The notes: a model not told the origin generated them from the sequence alone. Shown: positions 8,023-17,274, numbered from the stretch's first letter. The stretch: 64,000 bases of DNA from Streptomyces indicus (GCF_900100315.1 NZ_FNFF01000006.1:1-64000); one strand, 5' to 3'. A program made the numbers and translations.

Positions 8023-8910
8023 ATGCACGAACCGGCCATGCACCCCTCGCTCGACGATCTCGTCGCGTATGCGGCACGTGCCACCCCGCCGTCGCCTCCT
8101 CTGGTCGGTGATCCGGACCTGGACCTGGCCGAGTTGGTGGAATCGCTCGGCGCACGCTACGGCCGCCTCCGTACGGTGATCCTCGACGGCGGGCCGGACC
8201 CCGCGGCGGACGACCGGACAGGGGCGCCGCTGCTCCCCGTGGTGGACGGTCTCGAAGTCGACGTCCTGCACGTCTGGTCCTGCGGACGCTCCTGGATCGG
8301 GGCCGGCCGGACGGTGCAAGGCCGTCCTTTCGTGGCGGTCGCCGAACGCGTCGCACCGGCCGAGCCCTACGACCCCACCTCGCCCGAGGCCTCGTACGTG
8401 GAGCGCGTCGTCGAGCTGACGGGCCGGACCATGGATCCCACTTACCCCGTGGACTGGTCGGAGGCGGAGGCACGCCTCGGAACTCGGCTGCCGCAGGACT
8501 ACAAGCAGCTGGTGGAGATCTTGGGGCCCGGCCAGTTCGACTACTTCGTCTCGCTCGACCTGCCACGGCAGGACGGCCCCTGGCCGACGGGGCACTTCCT
8601 GTCCGTACACGATTCCAAGGGGTCCGACGCCCGGGTGGAATGGCACACCACGCTCACCGAGGTCCGCGCCGCCTGCGCCGACACTCCCGGCAAGGCCCTG
8701 CTGTCATGGGCCGGCAGCGAACACGGCACGTTCTACTGGCACATGAACGACCCGGACCCCGACCACTGGCCCGTCCTGGCCACCGAGGACGACTTCAGGG
8801 AGTTCGAGCCGATGGCCGCCTCGGCATCCGCCTGCCTCCACCGCCTCCTCACCGACCCGCGTGCTCTCTTCTCGCTGGCCCGCCACTTCGACCGTCACTG
8901 GTTCGGGTGA
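8023..8910 (+). CDS. SMI1/KNR4 (SUKH)-like protein
   Basis: 295 residues from ATG 8023, chosen because GGAGG (8007-8011) sits about 11 bases upstream; another in-frame ATG follows at 8038. The C-terminal half (about 135-285) matches the SMI1/KNR4 or SUKH fold, with the typical opening DWSEAEARLGTRLPQDY and the later HWPVLATEDDF stretch. SUKH proteins in bacteria are often immunity proteins against polymorphic toxins. The N-terminal 130 residues are acidic and unassigned. No toxin gene is adjacent: the upstream gene is a regulator and the downstream gene is convergent, so an immunity role is unproven. Confidence 0.8.
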   Translation: MHEPAMHPSLDDLVAYAARATPPSPPLVGDPDLDLAELVESLGARYGRLRTVILDGGPDPAADDRTGAPLLPVVDGLEVDVLHVWSCGRSWIGAGRTVQGRPFVAVAERVAPAEPYDPTSPEASYVERVVELTGRTMDPTYPVDWSEAEARLGTRLPQDYKQLVEILGPGQFDYFVSLDLPRQDGPWPTGHFLSVHDSKGSDARVEWHTTLTEVRAACADTPGKALLSWAGSEHGTFYWHMNDPDPDHWPVLATEDDFREFEPMAASASACLHRLLTDPRALFSLARHFDRHWFG

Positions 8911-8929
8911 GGATTCCGCCGCCGACCGC

Positions 8930-9397
8930 TCAGGCGAGCGGCAACAACACCCCGCGCTCCTCCGGCAACCGCGGTCCGAGAATGCGCCGTTCCTCCGCCT
9001 TGATCGGCACGTCGTTGATGCTCGCCTCGCGCCGCCGCATCAGCCCGTCCGCGGCGAACTCCCACAACTCGTTGCCGTACGACCGCCAGTACCCGCCGTC
9101 CGCGTCGCGCCACTCGTACTGGAAGCGGACGGCGATCCGGTCGTCCCCGTACGACCACAGCTCCTTGCGCAGCGCGTAGTCGAGCTCCCTGCGCCACTTG
9201 CCGGCGAGGAACTCCCGGATCTGCTGCCGGCCGGTGACGAAGGTGTCGCGATTGCGCCAGACCGAGTCCTCGGTGTACGCGAGCGCCACGCGGTCGGGGT
9301 CGCGGGTGTTCCACGCGTCCTCGGCGGCCTGCACCTTGGCGAGGGCGTCGGCGTGTGTGAACGGCGGTACGGGGGGCCTGACTTGAGAGTTGGACAT
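8930..9397 (-). CDS. NTF2-like / DUF1348 family protein
   Basis: 155 residues. The SnoaL/NTF2-like cone fold of the DUF1348 family is recognisable from AEDAWNTRDPDRVALAYTED and RRELDYALRKELWSYGDDRIAVRF, with WRSYGNELWEF further on. The ATG at 9397 has AGGAAAGGA upstream. Members are small, cofactor-free proteins annotated as unknown function or steroid-isomerase-like. It lies 62 bases downstream of the HD-domain gene on the same strand and is probably cotranscribed. No substrate can be inferred. Confidence 0.85.
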   Translation of the reverse strand: MSNSQVRPPVPPFTHADALAKVQAAEDAWNTRDPDRVALAYTEDSVWRNRDTFVTGRQQIREFLAGKWRRELDYALRKELWSYGDDRIAVRFQYEWRDADGGYWRSYGNELWEFAADGLMRRREASINDVPIKAEERRILGPRLPEERGVLLPLA

Positions 9398-9459
9398 GGG
9401 TGCGTCCTTTCCTGAGCGATCGGGTGGGAGGGTCGTACGGATACGGGGCGGGGCGGCGG

Positions 9460-10098
9460 TCACTCGGGCCACGGCGAGTCCTCGATGACGGAGACGAAGT
9501 CCGTACGGACGAAGCCGGGCGAGAAGCGGGCCAGCACATCGGCCTTCACGTTGCCGAACGCGGTGCCGGGGCGGTGGGCGATGCCCTCCGTGAAGGCTTC
9601 AAGGATCCGCCGCTTGAAGTCGGGACGCGGATGCGCGGCCACGACGGCGGCCCGCTGCGCGTCGGTGATCTCGTCGAACCCGAGGCCCAGGACGTCGTGT
9701 TCGACCCCCGCGGTCACCAGCGCCACTTCGGGTTCCATGCGGTACGGGATCTCCGGCGTGGTGTGCAGGGCGACGGCGGTCCAGGCGATCCGGGCCTGCT
9801 CGGCGCCGAGGCCGTGCCGCAGCAGGAAGTCCCGGGCCGCGTCGGCCCCGTCGAGCTCGAAGCGCTGCTGCGAGTCCGCGTACTGCGCGGTGAGGCCAAG
9901 GTCGTGGAACAGGGCCGCCACGTAGAGGAGTTCGGGGTCGAAGGCGAGTGCCCGCCGCCGGCCGCGCAAGGCGCCGAAGAGGTGGACGCGGCGGGAGTGG
10001 TCGTACAGGAGCGGCCCGGCGGTGTCGCGGACGAGCTCGTCCGCCTCCTTCGCGAGCGCGCTGTCGGGGATCTCGATTCCGGCGATACGGGTCGTCAT
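9460..10098 (-). CDS. HD-domain phosphohydrolase family protein
   Basis: 212 residues from ATG 10098 (AGGAG upstream). The metal-binding HD signature is visible: His in DHSRRVHLFGAL, then HD in YVAALFHDLGLT, with a later His in VALHTTPEI. Such proteins hydrolyse phosphoester or phosphoanhydride bonds. The closest pattern is the cyanamide hydratase-like HD family annotated widely in actinomycetes. It leads a probable two-gene operon with the NTF2-like gene and is divergent from a GlxA-type regulator across a 130-bp region with two dyads. The regulator probably controls this pair. Confidence 0.87.
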   Translation of the reverse strand: MTTRIAGIEIPDSALAKEADELVRDTAGPLLYDHSRRVHLFGALRGRRRALAFDPELLYVAALFHDLGLTAQYADSQQRFELDGADAARDFLLRHGLGAEQARIAWTAVALHTTPEIPYRMEPEVALVTAGVEHDVLGLGFDEITDAQRAAVVAAHPRPDFKRRILEAFTEGIAHRPGTAFGNVKADVLARFSPGFVRTDFVSVIEDSPWPE

Positions 10099-10167
10099 GG
10101 CGTGCTCCTGCTCATCGTCCGTGGTCTTCGGTACGGCATCAGCCTGCCGCTCCTGGTCAGGGAGCCG

Positions 10168-10208
10168 CCATGTCCATCCGGACAGGTATCCCACACATAT
10201 GGACATGG
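10168..10208. promoter_or_regulatory. inverted-repeat operator between HD gene and GlxA-type regulator
   Basis: CCATGTCCAT (10168-10177) and its perfect reverse complement ATGGACATGG (10199-10208) flank a 21-base spacer. A second dyad, TGTCC-ATCC-GGACA (10171-10184), overlaps the left arm. Sites like this in a divergent promoter are typical for AraC-type dimers. The regulator gene's first ATG candidate (10199) lies inside the right arm. Confidence 0.5.
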
Positions 10209-10228
10209 GTCGGCGGTACCCTCGCGGC

Positions 10229-11305
10229 ATGGACCGGAACAGGGGCACGACTGCCGGAGCACGGACGCGTGCGGACGCGGAGGCGCGGACGCGTTCGGGC
10301 GCGGAGACACGTCCGTCCCGGCACCCCCGCACCATCGCCGTCCTCGCCTACGACGGCGTACGCCTGCTCGATGTCACCGCCCCGCTCGAGGTGTTCAGCA
10401 CGGCAACCGTCCTGGGGGCCCGCTACACCGTGCGCCTGCTGTCCCCGTCCGGCGGCGAGGTCACCACCTCGGCCGGCACCCGCCTGCTCACCGACCCGGC
10501 CGAAGCCGAGGCGGGCCATGTCCACACTCTGCTCGTGCCCGGCTCCCCCGGCCTGCCGCACCGGATCCCGCCCGGCCTCCTGGAGACCCTCCGCACCCTG
10601 CACGGCCGCAGTTGGCGCACGGCCTCCGTCTGCACGGGCGCCTTCGCGCTGGCCGAGGCGGGCCTGCTGAAGGGCCGGCGGGCGGCGACGCACTGGCGGT
10701 ACGCCACCACGTTGGCGCACCGCCATCCCGACATCGACGTGGACGGCGACGCCATCTTCGTCCGGGACGGCCGCACCTACACCTCGGCGGGCGTCAGCGC
10801 GGGACTCGATCTGGCCCTGGCCCTGGTCGAGGCGGACGAGGGCGCCGGACTGGCCCGCGAAGTGGCGCGCGACCTGGTCGTCTACCTCCAACGGCCCGGC
10901 GGGCAGTCCCAGTTCTCCGTCGCGTCCCGCACCCCGCCGCCCCGCCACGACGCGCTCGCGTCGCTGGTGCAGTCCATCGCGGCGGACCCTGCGGCGGATC
11001 ACTCACTGCCGGAACTGGCCCGCAGGGCCGGCCTCAGCGCCCGCCACCTCACCCGCCTGTTCAACGAACAGATCGGCCAGCCCCCGGCCGGGCACGTGGA
11101 GTCGATCCGCCTGGAAGCCGCCCAACACCTCCTGGACAGCGGCGCATCGGTCACCTCGGCGGCCCGCCTGAGCGGCCTCGGCAGCGACGAGACCCTCCGC
11201 CGCGCCTTCCTGCGCCACCTGGGAGTGACGCCCTCGGCGTACCGGGCGCGTTTTCGTACGTCGGCGCCCGTGAGGGAGCCCACGGACGGCCCTGACCACG
11301 GCTAG
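10229..11305 (+). CDS. GlxA-family transcriptional regulator (DJ-1/PfpI + AraC HTH)
   Basis: 358 residues from ATG 10229. The DJ-1/PfpI-like domain (about 30-205) starts IAVLAYDGVRLLDVTAPLEVF and has the conserved SVCTGAFALAEAGLL with Cys135. A C-terminal AraC helix-turn-helix pair (about 240-335) contains ELARRAGLSARHLTRLF. Alternative starts are ATG 10199 and 10205. I prefer 10229 because TACCCT lies about 8 bases upstream of it, consistent with a leaderless transcript, and the N-terminus of relatives starts near there. It likely regulates the divergent HD/NTF2-like operon. Ligand unknown. Confidence 0.88.
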   Translation: MDRNRGTTAGARTRADAEARTRSGAETRPSRHPRTIAVLAYDGVRLLDVTAPLEVFSTATVLGARYTVRLLSPSGGEVTTSAGTRLLTDPAEAEAGHVHTLLVPGSPGLPHRIPPGLLETLRTLHGRSWRTASVCTGAFALAEAGLLKGRRAATHWRYATTLAHRHPDIDVDGDAIFVRDGRTYTSAGVSAGLDLALALVEADEGAGLAREVARDLVVYLQRPGGQSQFSVASRTPPPRHDALASLVQSIAADPAADHSLPELARRAGLSARHLTRLFNEQIGQPPAGHVESIRLEAAQHLLDSGASVTSAARLSGLGSDETLRRAFLRHLGVTPSAYRARFRTSAPVREPTDGPDHG

Positions 11306-11376
11306 GGAGGCCCGGGCAGCCGCCCACGGCCAACCGGGACGCGGTCGGGAGCGCGCGGTCGAGGGCGCCCCTTGCG

Positions 11377-14300
11377 TCACTCCTGCCCGGTCGTCGTCCC
11401 GTACGCCAAGTGCCGCACATCCGCGTCCCCGTGCCGCCGCAACTGCCGCAGCAGCGCCCGCCATTCCTCGGGCCAGGAGAGCCGCTGCCCGAGCGTGGCC
11501 ACGAGTCCGGCGGCCAGCAGACCGGTGGTGGTCCGGCCGTCCTCCGCGAGGTACCGGGCCGCGGCCAGTGCGCTCTCCTGCGGGGCGAGCGGAGTGCCGT
11601 ACGGGGAAGGGTGGTTGAGGTGCCTGGCCTGCTCGGCGGCGAGCACCGGGCGGCCGTCCACGGCGTCCGCGAGCGCCGTCAGGCGGGCCATGAGTTCGGG
11701 CAGGTCGGCGCGCAGGTCCACCAGGCGCCGGAGGATTCCCGCGCGCAGATCCCCCAGGGAGGGCTCACCGGCCAGTTGACCTGCCAGCGACTCCAGTACG
11801 GGCCGCACCAGTGCGACGGGTTCCGCGGGCAGCCCCTCCACAAGGGAGATCAGCCGTCGGCGGGCCGGCAGGTCCCGGTCCGCCTGCGCCTCGTACGCGC
11901 CGCTTCGCACGGCCTCCAGGAGCTCGGCCACCGTCGAGTGGAGCAGGCTTCCTTCGGCCACGCCGCCTGCCGGATGGGGCAGTGCGGAGACGGCCAGGCT
12001 CCCCAACGCCCAGGCGGCGGTACGCCAGTTGGTGCGCTCCTCCAGGTCCGCGACCGCTCGGCCGAGGTGGGTCACGACGTCGGGGGCGTCATCGGCCCAC
12101 TGGGGCAGGGAGTTGAGCGCACGCGTCGCCACCTCGCGCTCCGCACTGCGGCACAGCCCGCCGACCAGCCGGGCGTAGCGGGGCCGGTGGGCCGCGGGCA
12201 GTGCCCAGGGGCTCAGACCGATGACGGCCCGCTGCGCCTGCGGCGGGCCCTGCGCGGCCGCGCCGAGCAGATCCCACGCCTCGGGCGCGCCGAGCAGGCG
12301 CGGCAGTACGGAGACCACGGCGGCCTGCACGTCGGGGTGCTGGTCCGGTGCGTGGAACACGTCCGCCAACAGCGCCACTGCCTGCCGTACGGGCAGGAAG
12401 CGGGCCGCGAGCCGCACGGCTTCCTTGCGGCTGGTCACCTTCGCGCCCCGCGCCGGGGACAGCACCTCGCCGAGCTGCACGCTCAGCTCGGAGGGAGCCG
12501 TGCAGCGCGCGACCCCTCCGGCCGCGTACACCGCGACCCGCGCCCGGTCGCCGCCGGCGTGGGCGAGCAGCAGCGGCAGCGACTCCTCGGGCCGGTCGGT
12601 CCACGGCAGCGCACCGAGGGCCGCCTCGGCGATGACCGTTTCCGCCGAATCGATCTGGGCCAGCGCCAACTGGCGTCCGTACAGCGGCACTTGTGCGGCG
12701 CCACGCAGTGCGGCCACCCGCTCGGAGGCCGGCCGTGTGGTGTCCGCGACGACCTCGGCGGCCAGCCGGACCGCCGCTTCCTGCTGGCGGGGCAGCCAGC
12801 GTCCGGCGTCGTGGAAGCCGGGCAGGGGGCGTCGCTTGCCGGCGGTCAGGAAGCGTCCGTACGGCGGCTGTTCACCGAGCAGGACGTCCAGGAGGTCGGT
12901 GCGCCGCCGGGTCAGCACCGCCTGGACGGATCCGAGCACGGCCGCTGAGGGCTCGCGTGCCAGGATCGCGGCGGCCCGCTCGTCCCGTGTTGCCGGGTCG
13001 GCCAGCCACAGCGGGGCGGCCGTGGCGACGTCGCGGTCGGATCCGTACGTCACCGCCTGCTCCAGCATGGACTGCAGCGCGGGCATGGCGCGCGCCCGGT
13101 CGCCGAGCGCGGCGGCCAGGGCGAAGAGCAGCCCGAACTCCGCCTTGTCGGCGGCCGCTTCGAGCCAGGGCCGCAGCGTCGCGAAGAGCGCGTGCTCCTG
13201 GCCCCGGCGCAGGGTGCGGTCAAGCCGTCCGAAGGAGAACAGCCCGGCGTACCCGGCCAGGCGCTCGAGCGCCCGCATCCCCCAGACCAGCAGGGCGGGC
13301 CGGCCGTCCTCCCCCGCGCCCTCTTCCCCTCCCGCGGTCGCGTGCTCGACGAGCAGCCGGACCGCGAGGCGGCGCAGAGCGGTTCTGGTCTCCGCCGAAC
13401 TGTCCCGCGCTTCCAGGGCGTCCAGCAGGATCCGGTCGAGCGCCGCCACGTCCTCGGCGGCGAACAGCCGCGGGTGCAGTCCGGCGAGCGCGCCGAGCGC
13501 TTTGGCCCGTACGGGATCCTGCTCGTTGCGCAGCCCCCGCATCCGCTCCAGGAGCCCGGTCATGGCGGCGCGGTCACCGCTGCGCCCGACGCAGGCGATC
13601 AGCAGCGGCCACACCAGGGCGCGGTCCTGCGCGTCGGGCCGGCGCAGGGCGGCGAGCAGCTCGGGCTCCGCCTCGTCCAGGGGACCGTAGGAGAGGGTCT
13701 CCAGGACATCGCCCCAGAACCAGTCCTCGGCACGCCCCTTGGGGACCCAGTGGCGGGCCTCGGCCCGCTGCCGTTCCCGCGGAAGGAGATCCAATACGGC
13801 CTCGGGCGTGGGCTGTTCACCGAGGGAGACCGTGGCGCGGCAGGCGTCGAGGAAGGCGCCGCGGCGGCCCGGCGGCATCGCCTTGAGCAGCGCGGCCAGG
13901 TGGTCGGGACGCAGCAGCCACCGCCGGCCGAGCTCCGTCAGGGACGGCGGGTCGGCGCGCACGAGCTTGCGCAGCAGACCCGGCGACCACAGGGGCTCGT
14001 AGCGCTGCGTCTCGCGTTCGGGCGCGAGCAGCCAGCGGACGGTCCGTTCCGCGTCGGCTGCGATGAGCGCGCCCAACTGGTCCCGAAGGCGCGGGGGAAG
14101 GGCGGCGGGACCGTACTCCTCGAGGAGCGTCAGGACCCGCTCGGGCCGCAGCGGGGCGGCGGCCGCGATCCCGGACGCGTGCAGCTCCCACCACTGCGCG
14201 CGCCGCACCTGCTGCTTCTGTGCGGCGAGTTCACGAGCGGCGTGGTCGATGACCAGGTCCGGATGGCGGCGGGCGAGGCCGGTCCACGAGGTGACCGCAT

Positions 14301-14781
14301 GCGCGAGCTCGGGCAGCCGTACGGCCACGAACGCGGCGGAACAGCCCGGCAGCAGCCGCGCGGCCTCCTCGTCACCCCATTCCTCGCGCAGCCGCGGCAC
14401 CAGACGCTCGGCCGGCGCCGTACGCCCGGAGCCGATGACGACCTGGGCGAGCCGCCGCCGCTGCTCCGCGCTCGCGTCGGTGTACGCCGCCTCGATCGCC
14501 TCGTCCGACAGCAGAGTCCGCGCGGCCCGCAGCGCATACCCCCTGATCACACGGTCGGGATCGGCCAGCCGGGCCTCCAGGAACCCGGCCTGCCGCCCGA
14601 CGAGGGCGGCCAGCGCCGCGAGCCGCCGCTCGTACGGCCCCCGCCCGTCCAGCTCGGCCAGCACCTCCGGCAGCCCGCCTTCGGCCGCGAGCGAGCGCGC
14701 GGCCAGGGACAGGTGCCGCAGACGCTGCGGATGGGCGAGGGGTTCGAGAGCGGCGAGCAGGTCGTCGGCGGTGCGCGGCAT
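11377..14781 (-). CDS. large HEAT-repeat-like cytoplasmic protein
   Basis: 1134 residues from ATG 14781. The sequence is a long alternation of amphipathic helices with LALAALVGRQAGFLEARLADPD-type repeats, as in HEAT/ARM solenoids. There is no signal peptide, membrane helix or catalytic motif that I recognise. Proteins of this size and pattern are conserved in Streptomyces with no known function; the solenoid suggests a scaffolding or protein-binding role. No clear ribosome site precedes the ATG; CACAAT about eight bases upstream may indicate a leaderless transcript. It is convergent with the GlxA-type gene and divergent from the oxidoreductase gene. Confidence 0.8.
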   Translation of the reverse strand: MPRTADDLLAALEPLAHPQRLRHLSLAARSLAAEGGLPEVLAELDGRGPYERRLAALAALVGRQAGFLEARLADPDRVIRGYALRAARTLLSDEAIEAAYTDASAEQRRRLAQVVIGSGRTAPAERLVPRLREEWGDEEAARLLPGCSAAFVAVRLPELAHAVTSWTGLARRHPDLVIDHAARELAAQKQQVRRAQWWELHASGIAAAAPLRPERVLTLLEEYGPAALPPRLRDQLGALIAADAERTVRWLLAPERETQRYEPLWSPGLLRKLVRADPPSLTELGRRWLLRPDHLAALLKAMPPGRRGAFLDACRATVSLGEQPTPEAVLDLLPRERQRAEARHWVPKGRAEDWFWGDVLETLSYGPLDEAEPELLAALRRPDAQDRALVWPLLIACVGRSGDRAAMTGLLERMRGLRNEQDPVRAKALGALAGLHPRLFAAEDVAALDRILLDALEARDSSAETRTALRRLAVRLLVEHATAGGEEGAGEDGRPALLVWGMRALERLAGYAGLFSFGRLDRTLRRGQEHALFATLRPWLEAAADKAEFGLLFALAAALGDRARAMPALQSMLEQAVTYGSDRDVATAAPLWLADPATRDERAAAILAREPSAAVLGSVQAVLTRRRTDLLDVLLGEQPPYGRFLTAGKRRPLPGFHDAGRWLPRQQEAAVRLAAEVVADTTRPASERVAALRGAAQVPLYGRQLALAQIDSAETVIAEAALGALPWTDRPEESLPLLLAHAGGDRARVAVYAAGGVARCTAPSELSVQLGEVLSPARGAKVTSRKEAVRLAARFLPVRQAVALLADVFHAPDQHPDVQAAVVSVLPRLLGAPEAWDLLGAAAQGPPQAQRAVIGLSPWALPAAHRPRYARLVGGLCRSAEREVATRALNSLPQWADDAPDVVTHLGRAVADLEERTNWRTAAWALGSLAVSALPHPAGGVAEGSLLHSTVAELLEAVRSGAYEAQADRDLPARRRLISLVEGLPAEPVALVRPVLESLAGQLAGEPSLGDLRAGILRRLVDLRADLPELMARLTALADAVDGRPVLAAEQARHLNHPSPYGTPLAPQESALAAARYLAEDGRTTTGLLAAGLVATLGQRLSWPEEWRALLRQLRRHGDADVRHLAYGTTTGQE

Positions 14782-14891
14782 GCGGCGATTGTGCCGCTCA
14801 CCGGCTCGAAGGTTCACGCGAATATCGCCCGGCATCGCGTGGCACCCCGACCGAAGACCCCCGTCACGTGACCTGGATCACAGCCGCACCC

Positions 14892-14919
14892 TGTCAGGAA
14901 TCGACCGGCCGCCCCGCTC
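14892..14919 (+). promoter_or_regulatory. candidate ECF41-type promoter
   Basis: TGTCAGG (14892-14898), 16 bases, then CGCTC (14915-14919) resembles the ECF41/SigJ pattern TGTCACA-N16-CGTC known from other bacteria. It lies about 40 bases before the oxidoreductase ATG and upstream of an ECF41 sigma gene, which fits autoregulation. The match is imperfect in both boxes. Confidence 0.4.
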
Positions 14920-14957
14920 AATCCGCGAGGCAGACAGCGATCCGACGGGAGCACCCC

Positions 14958-16235
14958 ATGAAGCAGCGCAACGGCGAGCGGCGGCACAGCGGCACGAAGG
15001 ACCGCGGCGGCGCCCGGCACCGCATCGTCGTCCTGGGCGCGGGCTACGCCGGGGCCTACGTGGCCGGGAACCTGGCCCGTCGGCTGTCCCCCGCGGACAC
15101 CGAGATCACCGTGGTCAACGCGGTTCCGTATTTCGTCCAGCGGATGCGTCTGAACCAGCTGGCCGCGGGCCGGGAGATCGAGGCGCCTCAGCTCGCCGAG
15201 ATCTTCGCGGGTACGGGAATCCGGCTGCGGATCGGCCGCGTGACCGGCCTCGACCCCGCGCGCCGGACGGTCGACGTGGCCGATGCGGAAGGCGGCGCGC
15301 AGCTCGGCTACGACACGTTGGTGTACGCGCTGGGCAGCCGGGTCGCCGACCACCATGTACCCGGTGTGGCCGAGCACGCCTTCGACGTCGCCGGCCGGCC
15401 CTCCGCGCTGCGGCTGCGCGAGCGCCTGGACGGCCTTGAGCGCAGGGGCGAAGGCGGGGACGTCCTGGTCGTCGGGGACGGGCTGACGGGGATCGAGACC
15501 GCCACCGAGATCGCGGAGGCGAGGTCCGGCCTGTCGGTGACGCTGGTCGCGCGCGGCGAGCTGGGCGCGCGGCTGTCCGCAGGAGCGCGCGGCCATCTGC
15601 GCCGGGCCTGCGAGCGGTTGGGCGTCACCGTCCTGGAGCACACGGCGGTCGAGGCCGTCGAAGCGGGCCGGGTGACGTGCGCCGACGGCACGGTCCGCAC
15701 GGCCGATGTGACGGTGTGGACGGCCGGTTTCGCGGTCGGCCCGGTCGCGGCCGAGGCGGGTCTCGACGTGACCGAGGAAGGCCGGATCGTCGTCGACCGC
15801 ACCATGCGGTCGCTGTCGCACCCGGACATCTACGCGGTCGGCGACAGCGTCCACGCCGTCGCCGACAACGGCCTGGCCCTGCCGATGTCCTGCGGCTCGG
15901 CCGGCTACACCGGGCGGCAGGCCATCGAGGCGATCGTGGGAAGCCTGACCGGACGCAAGGTCGCGCAGGCCAAGCTCGTCTACCGGTACAACGCGATCAG
16001 CCTCGGCCGGAAGGACGCCATCTGGCAGTCGGTGGACGGCCGGGCGCAGGCCAGGCCCCGCTACGCGGGTGGTCGCAAGGTCGCGCGGATCAAGTCCGTC
16101 ATCGAGAAGGGCGCGCTGTGGGGCACGGCGCATCCCACGTTCGGCATGCCCCTGCGCAAGCGACGGCTGGTCGCCTCGCCCACCACCCGGCCGGAACCGA
16201 CGACCGAACCCCCGGCGCGGCAGCCGGCCGCCTAG
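14958..16235 (+). CDS. FAD-dependent NADH dehydrogenase-like oxidoreductase
   Basis: 425 residues from ATG 14958 (GGGAG upstream). The FAD-binding Rossmann motif GAGYAGAYVAG lies at about 29-39, a second nucleotide-binding site VVGDGLTGIETATE at about 173-186, and the C-terminal FAD motif DIYAVGDSVHA near 292. The order is that of type II NADH dehydrogenases and related pyridine nucleotide-disulphide oxidoreductases. There is no CxxC redox motif, so disulphide reduction is unlikely. Its stop is one base before the start of an ECF41 sigma factor, and genes of this oxidoreductase type are typical ECF41 partners. It probably acts in redox homeostasis at the membrane. Confidence 0.9.
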   Translation: MKQRNGERRHSGTKDRGGARHRIVVLGAGYAGAYVAGNLARRLSPADTEITVVNAVPYFVQRMRLNQLAAGREIEAPQLAEIFAGTGIRLRIGRVTGLDPARRTVDVADAEGGAQLGYDTLVYALGSRVADHHVPGVAEHAFDVAGRPSALRLRERLDGLERRGEGGDVLVVGDGLTGIETATEIAEARSGLSVTLVARGELGARLSAGARGHLRRACERLGVTVLEHTAVEAVEAGRVTCADGTVRTADVTVWTAGFAVGPVAAEAGLDVTEEGRIVVDRTMRSLSHPDIYAVGDSVHAVADNGLALPMSCGSAGYTGRQAIEAIVGSLTGRKVAQAKLVYRYNAISLGRKDAIWQSVDGRAQARPRYAGGRKVARIKSVIEKGALWGTAHPTFGMPLRKRRLVASPTTRPEPTTEPPARQPAA

Positions 16236-16236
16236 G

Positions 16237-17202
16237 GTGAGCTCCGTGGACAGCACCGCCGTCGACCGCTTCGACACGGACCGGTTCGAGGCCGGCCGCC
16301 CCCGGCTGGCCTCGCTGGCGTACCGCCTGCTCGGCTCCGCCGCCGACGCCGAGGACGCCGTACAGGACGCCTTCCTGCACTGGCAGGCCGCCGACCGCGG
16401 CCGCATCCGGGTGCCCGAGGCCTGGCTCACCAAGGTCGTCACGAACCTGTGCCTGGACCGGCTGCGTTCGGCACAGGCCCGACGCGAGCGCACGATGGGC
16501 GCCTGGCTGCCCGAGCCGCTCCTCGACGGCGACCCGATGCTCGGCCCGGCCGACACCTTCGAGCAGCGCGAGTCGGTCTCGCTCGCCGTGCTCACCCTGA
16601 TGGAACGGCTCTCCCCGCAGGAGCGGGCCGTGTACGTGCTGCGCGAGGCCTTCGCCCACAGCCACGCCGAGATCGCCGACATCCTCGGCATCTCCGAGTC
16701 CGCAAGCCAGCAGCACCTGCACCGCGCCAGGAACCGCATCACCGCGGCCCGCCGTCACACCGGCGCGGAGCCGGACCCCGCCTCCGCACGCAGGATCGTC
16801 GAGGAGTTCATGCTCGCGGCCGTCTCGGGCCGCACCGAACGCCTGGTGGCCCTGCTCACCGACGACGCCACCGCGATCTCCGACGGCGCCGGCCTCACCG
16901 ACAAGCTGCTGCGCTACGAGACCCCGGAGCGGATCGCCGCCATCGCACGCGCGGGCTTCAAGTCCACGCGCGCGAAGCAGCGCCGCGCGGGCGGCCCCTC
17001 CGCCGTCCACTACGCACTCCTCAACGGCGCCCCGGCCATCCTCTTCGTCCCCGACGACACGGTCATCGGAGCAGTCACCTTCGACCTCACCGCAAGCCGC
17101 ATCACCACGGTCCGCGGCATCGCCGCCCCCGAACGCCTGACCCGCCTCACGGACGCGTGGCGCCGGTACGAAGGGGGAACGCCGCTGATCACGGACTGGT
17201 GA
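16237..17202 (+). CDS. ECF41-type RNA polymerase sigma factor with SnoaL-like extension
   Basis: 321 residues from GTG 16237, immediately after the upstream stop; GTG 16246 is an alternative. Sigma2 (about 20-85) has RLASLAYRLLGSAADAEDAVQDAFL. Sigma4 (about 120-175) has LSPQERAVYVLREAFAHSHAEIADILG. The WLPEP motif between them and a C-terminal NTF2/SnoaL-like domain identify group ECF41, where the extension, not a separate anti-sigma factor, controls activity. The usual DGGGR motif appears as DGAGL. Known ECF41 factors recognise TGTCACA/CGTC promoters, often at their linked oxidoreductase or carboxymuconolactone decarboxylase gene. Translationally coupled to the oxidoreductase. Confidence 0.92.
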   Translation: MSSVDSTAVDRFDTDRFEAGRPRLASLAYRLLGSAADAEDAVQDAFLHWQAADRGRIRVPEAWLTKVVTNLCLDRLRSAQARRERTMGAWLPEPLLDGDPMLGPADTFEQRESVSLAVLTLMERLSPQERAVYVLREAFAHSHAEIADILGISESASQQHLHRARNRITAARRHTGAEPDPASARRIVEEFMLAAVSGRTERLVALLTDDATAISDGAGLTDKLLRYETPERIAAIARAGFKSTRAKQRRAGGPSAVHYALLNGAPAILFVPDDTVIGAVTFDLTASRITTVRGIAAPERLTRLTDAWRRYEGGTPLITDW

Positions 17203-17240
17203 CCGGCGCCCCGGATCCCATGCCGCCGGCGGAACGCGAA

Positions 17241-17274
17241 GTGCCCCCACTCCGATCTCTCGGAGTGGGGGCAC
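17241..17274. terminator. bidirectional terminator, ECF41 gene / msrB
   Basis: GTGCCCCCACTCCGA (17241-17255), loop TCTC, perfect complementary arm to 17274, then CCCGTTTA. The 15-bp stem sits between convergent genes and should end both transcripts. Confidence 0.88.
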
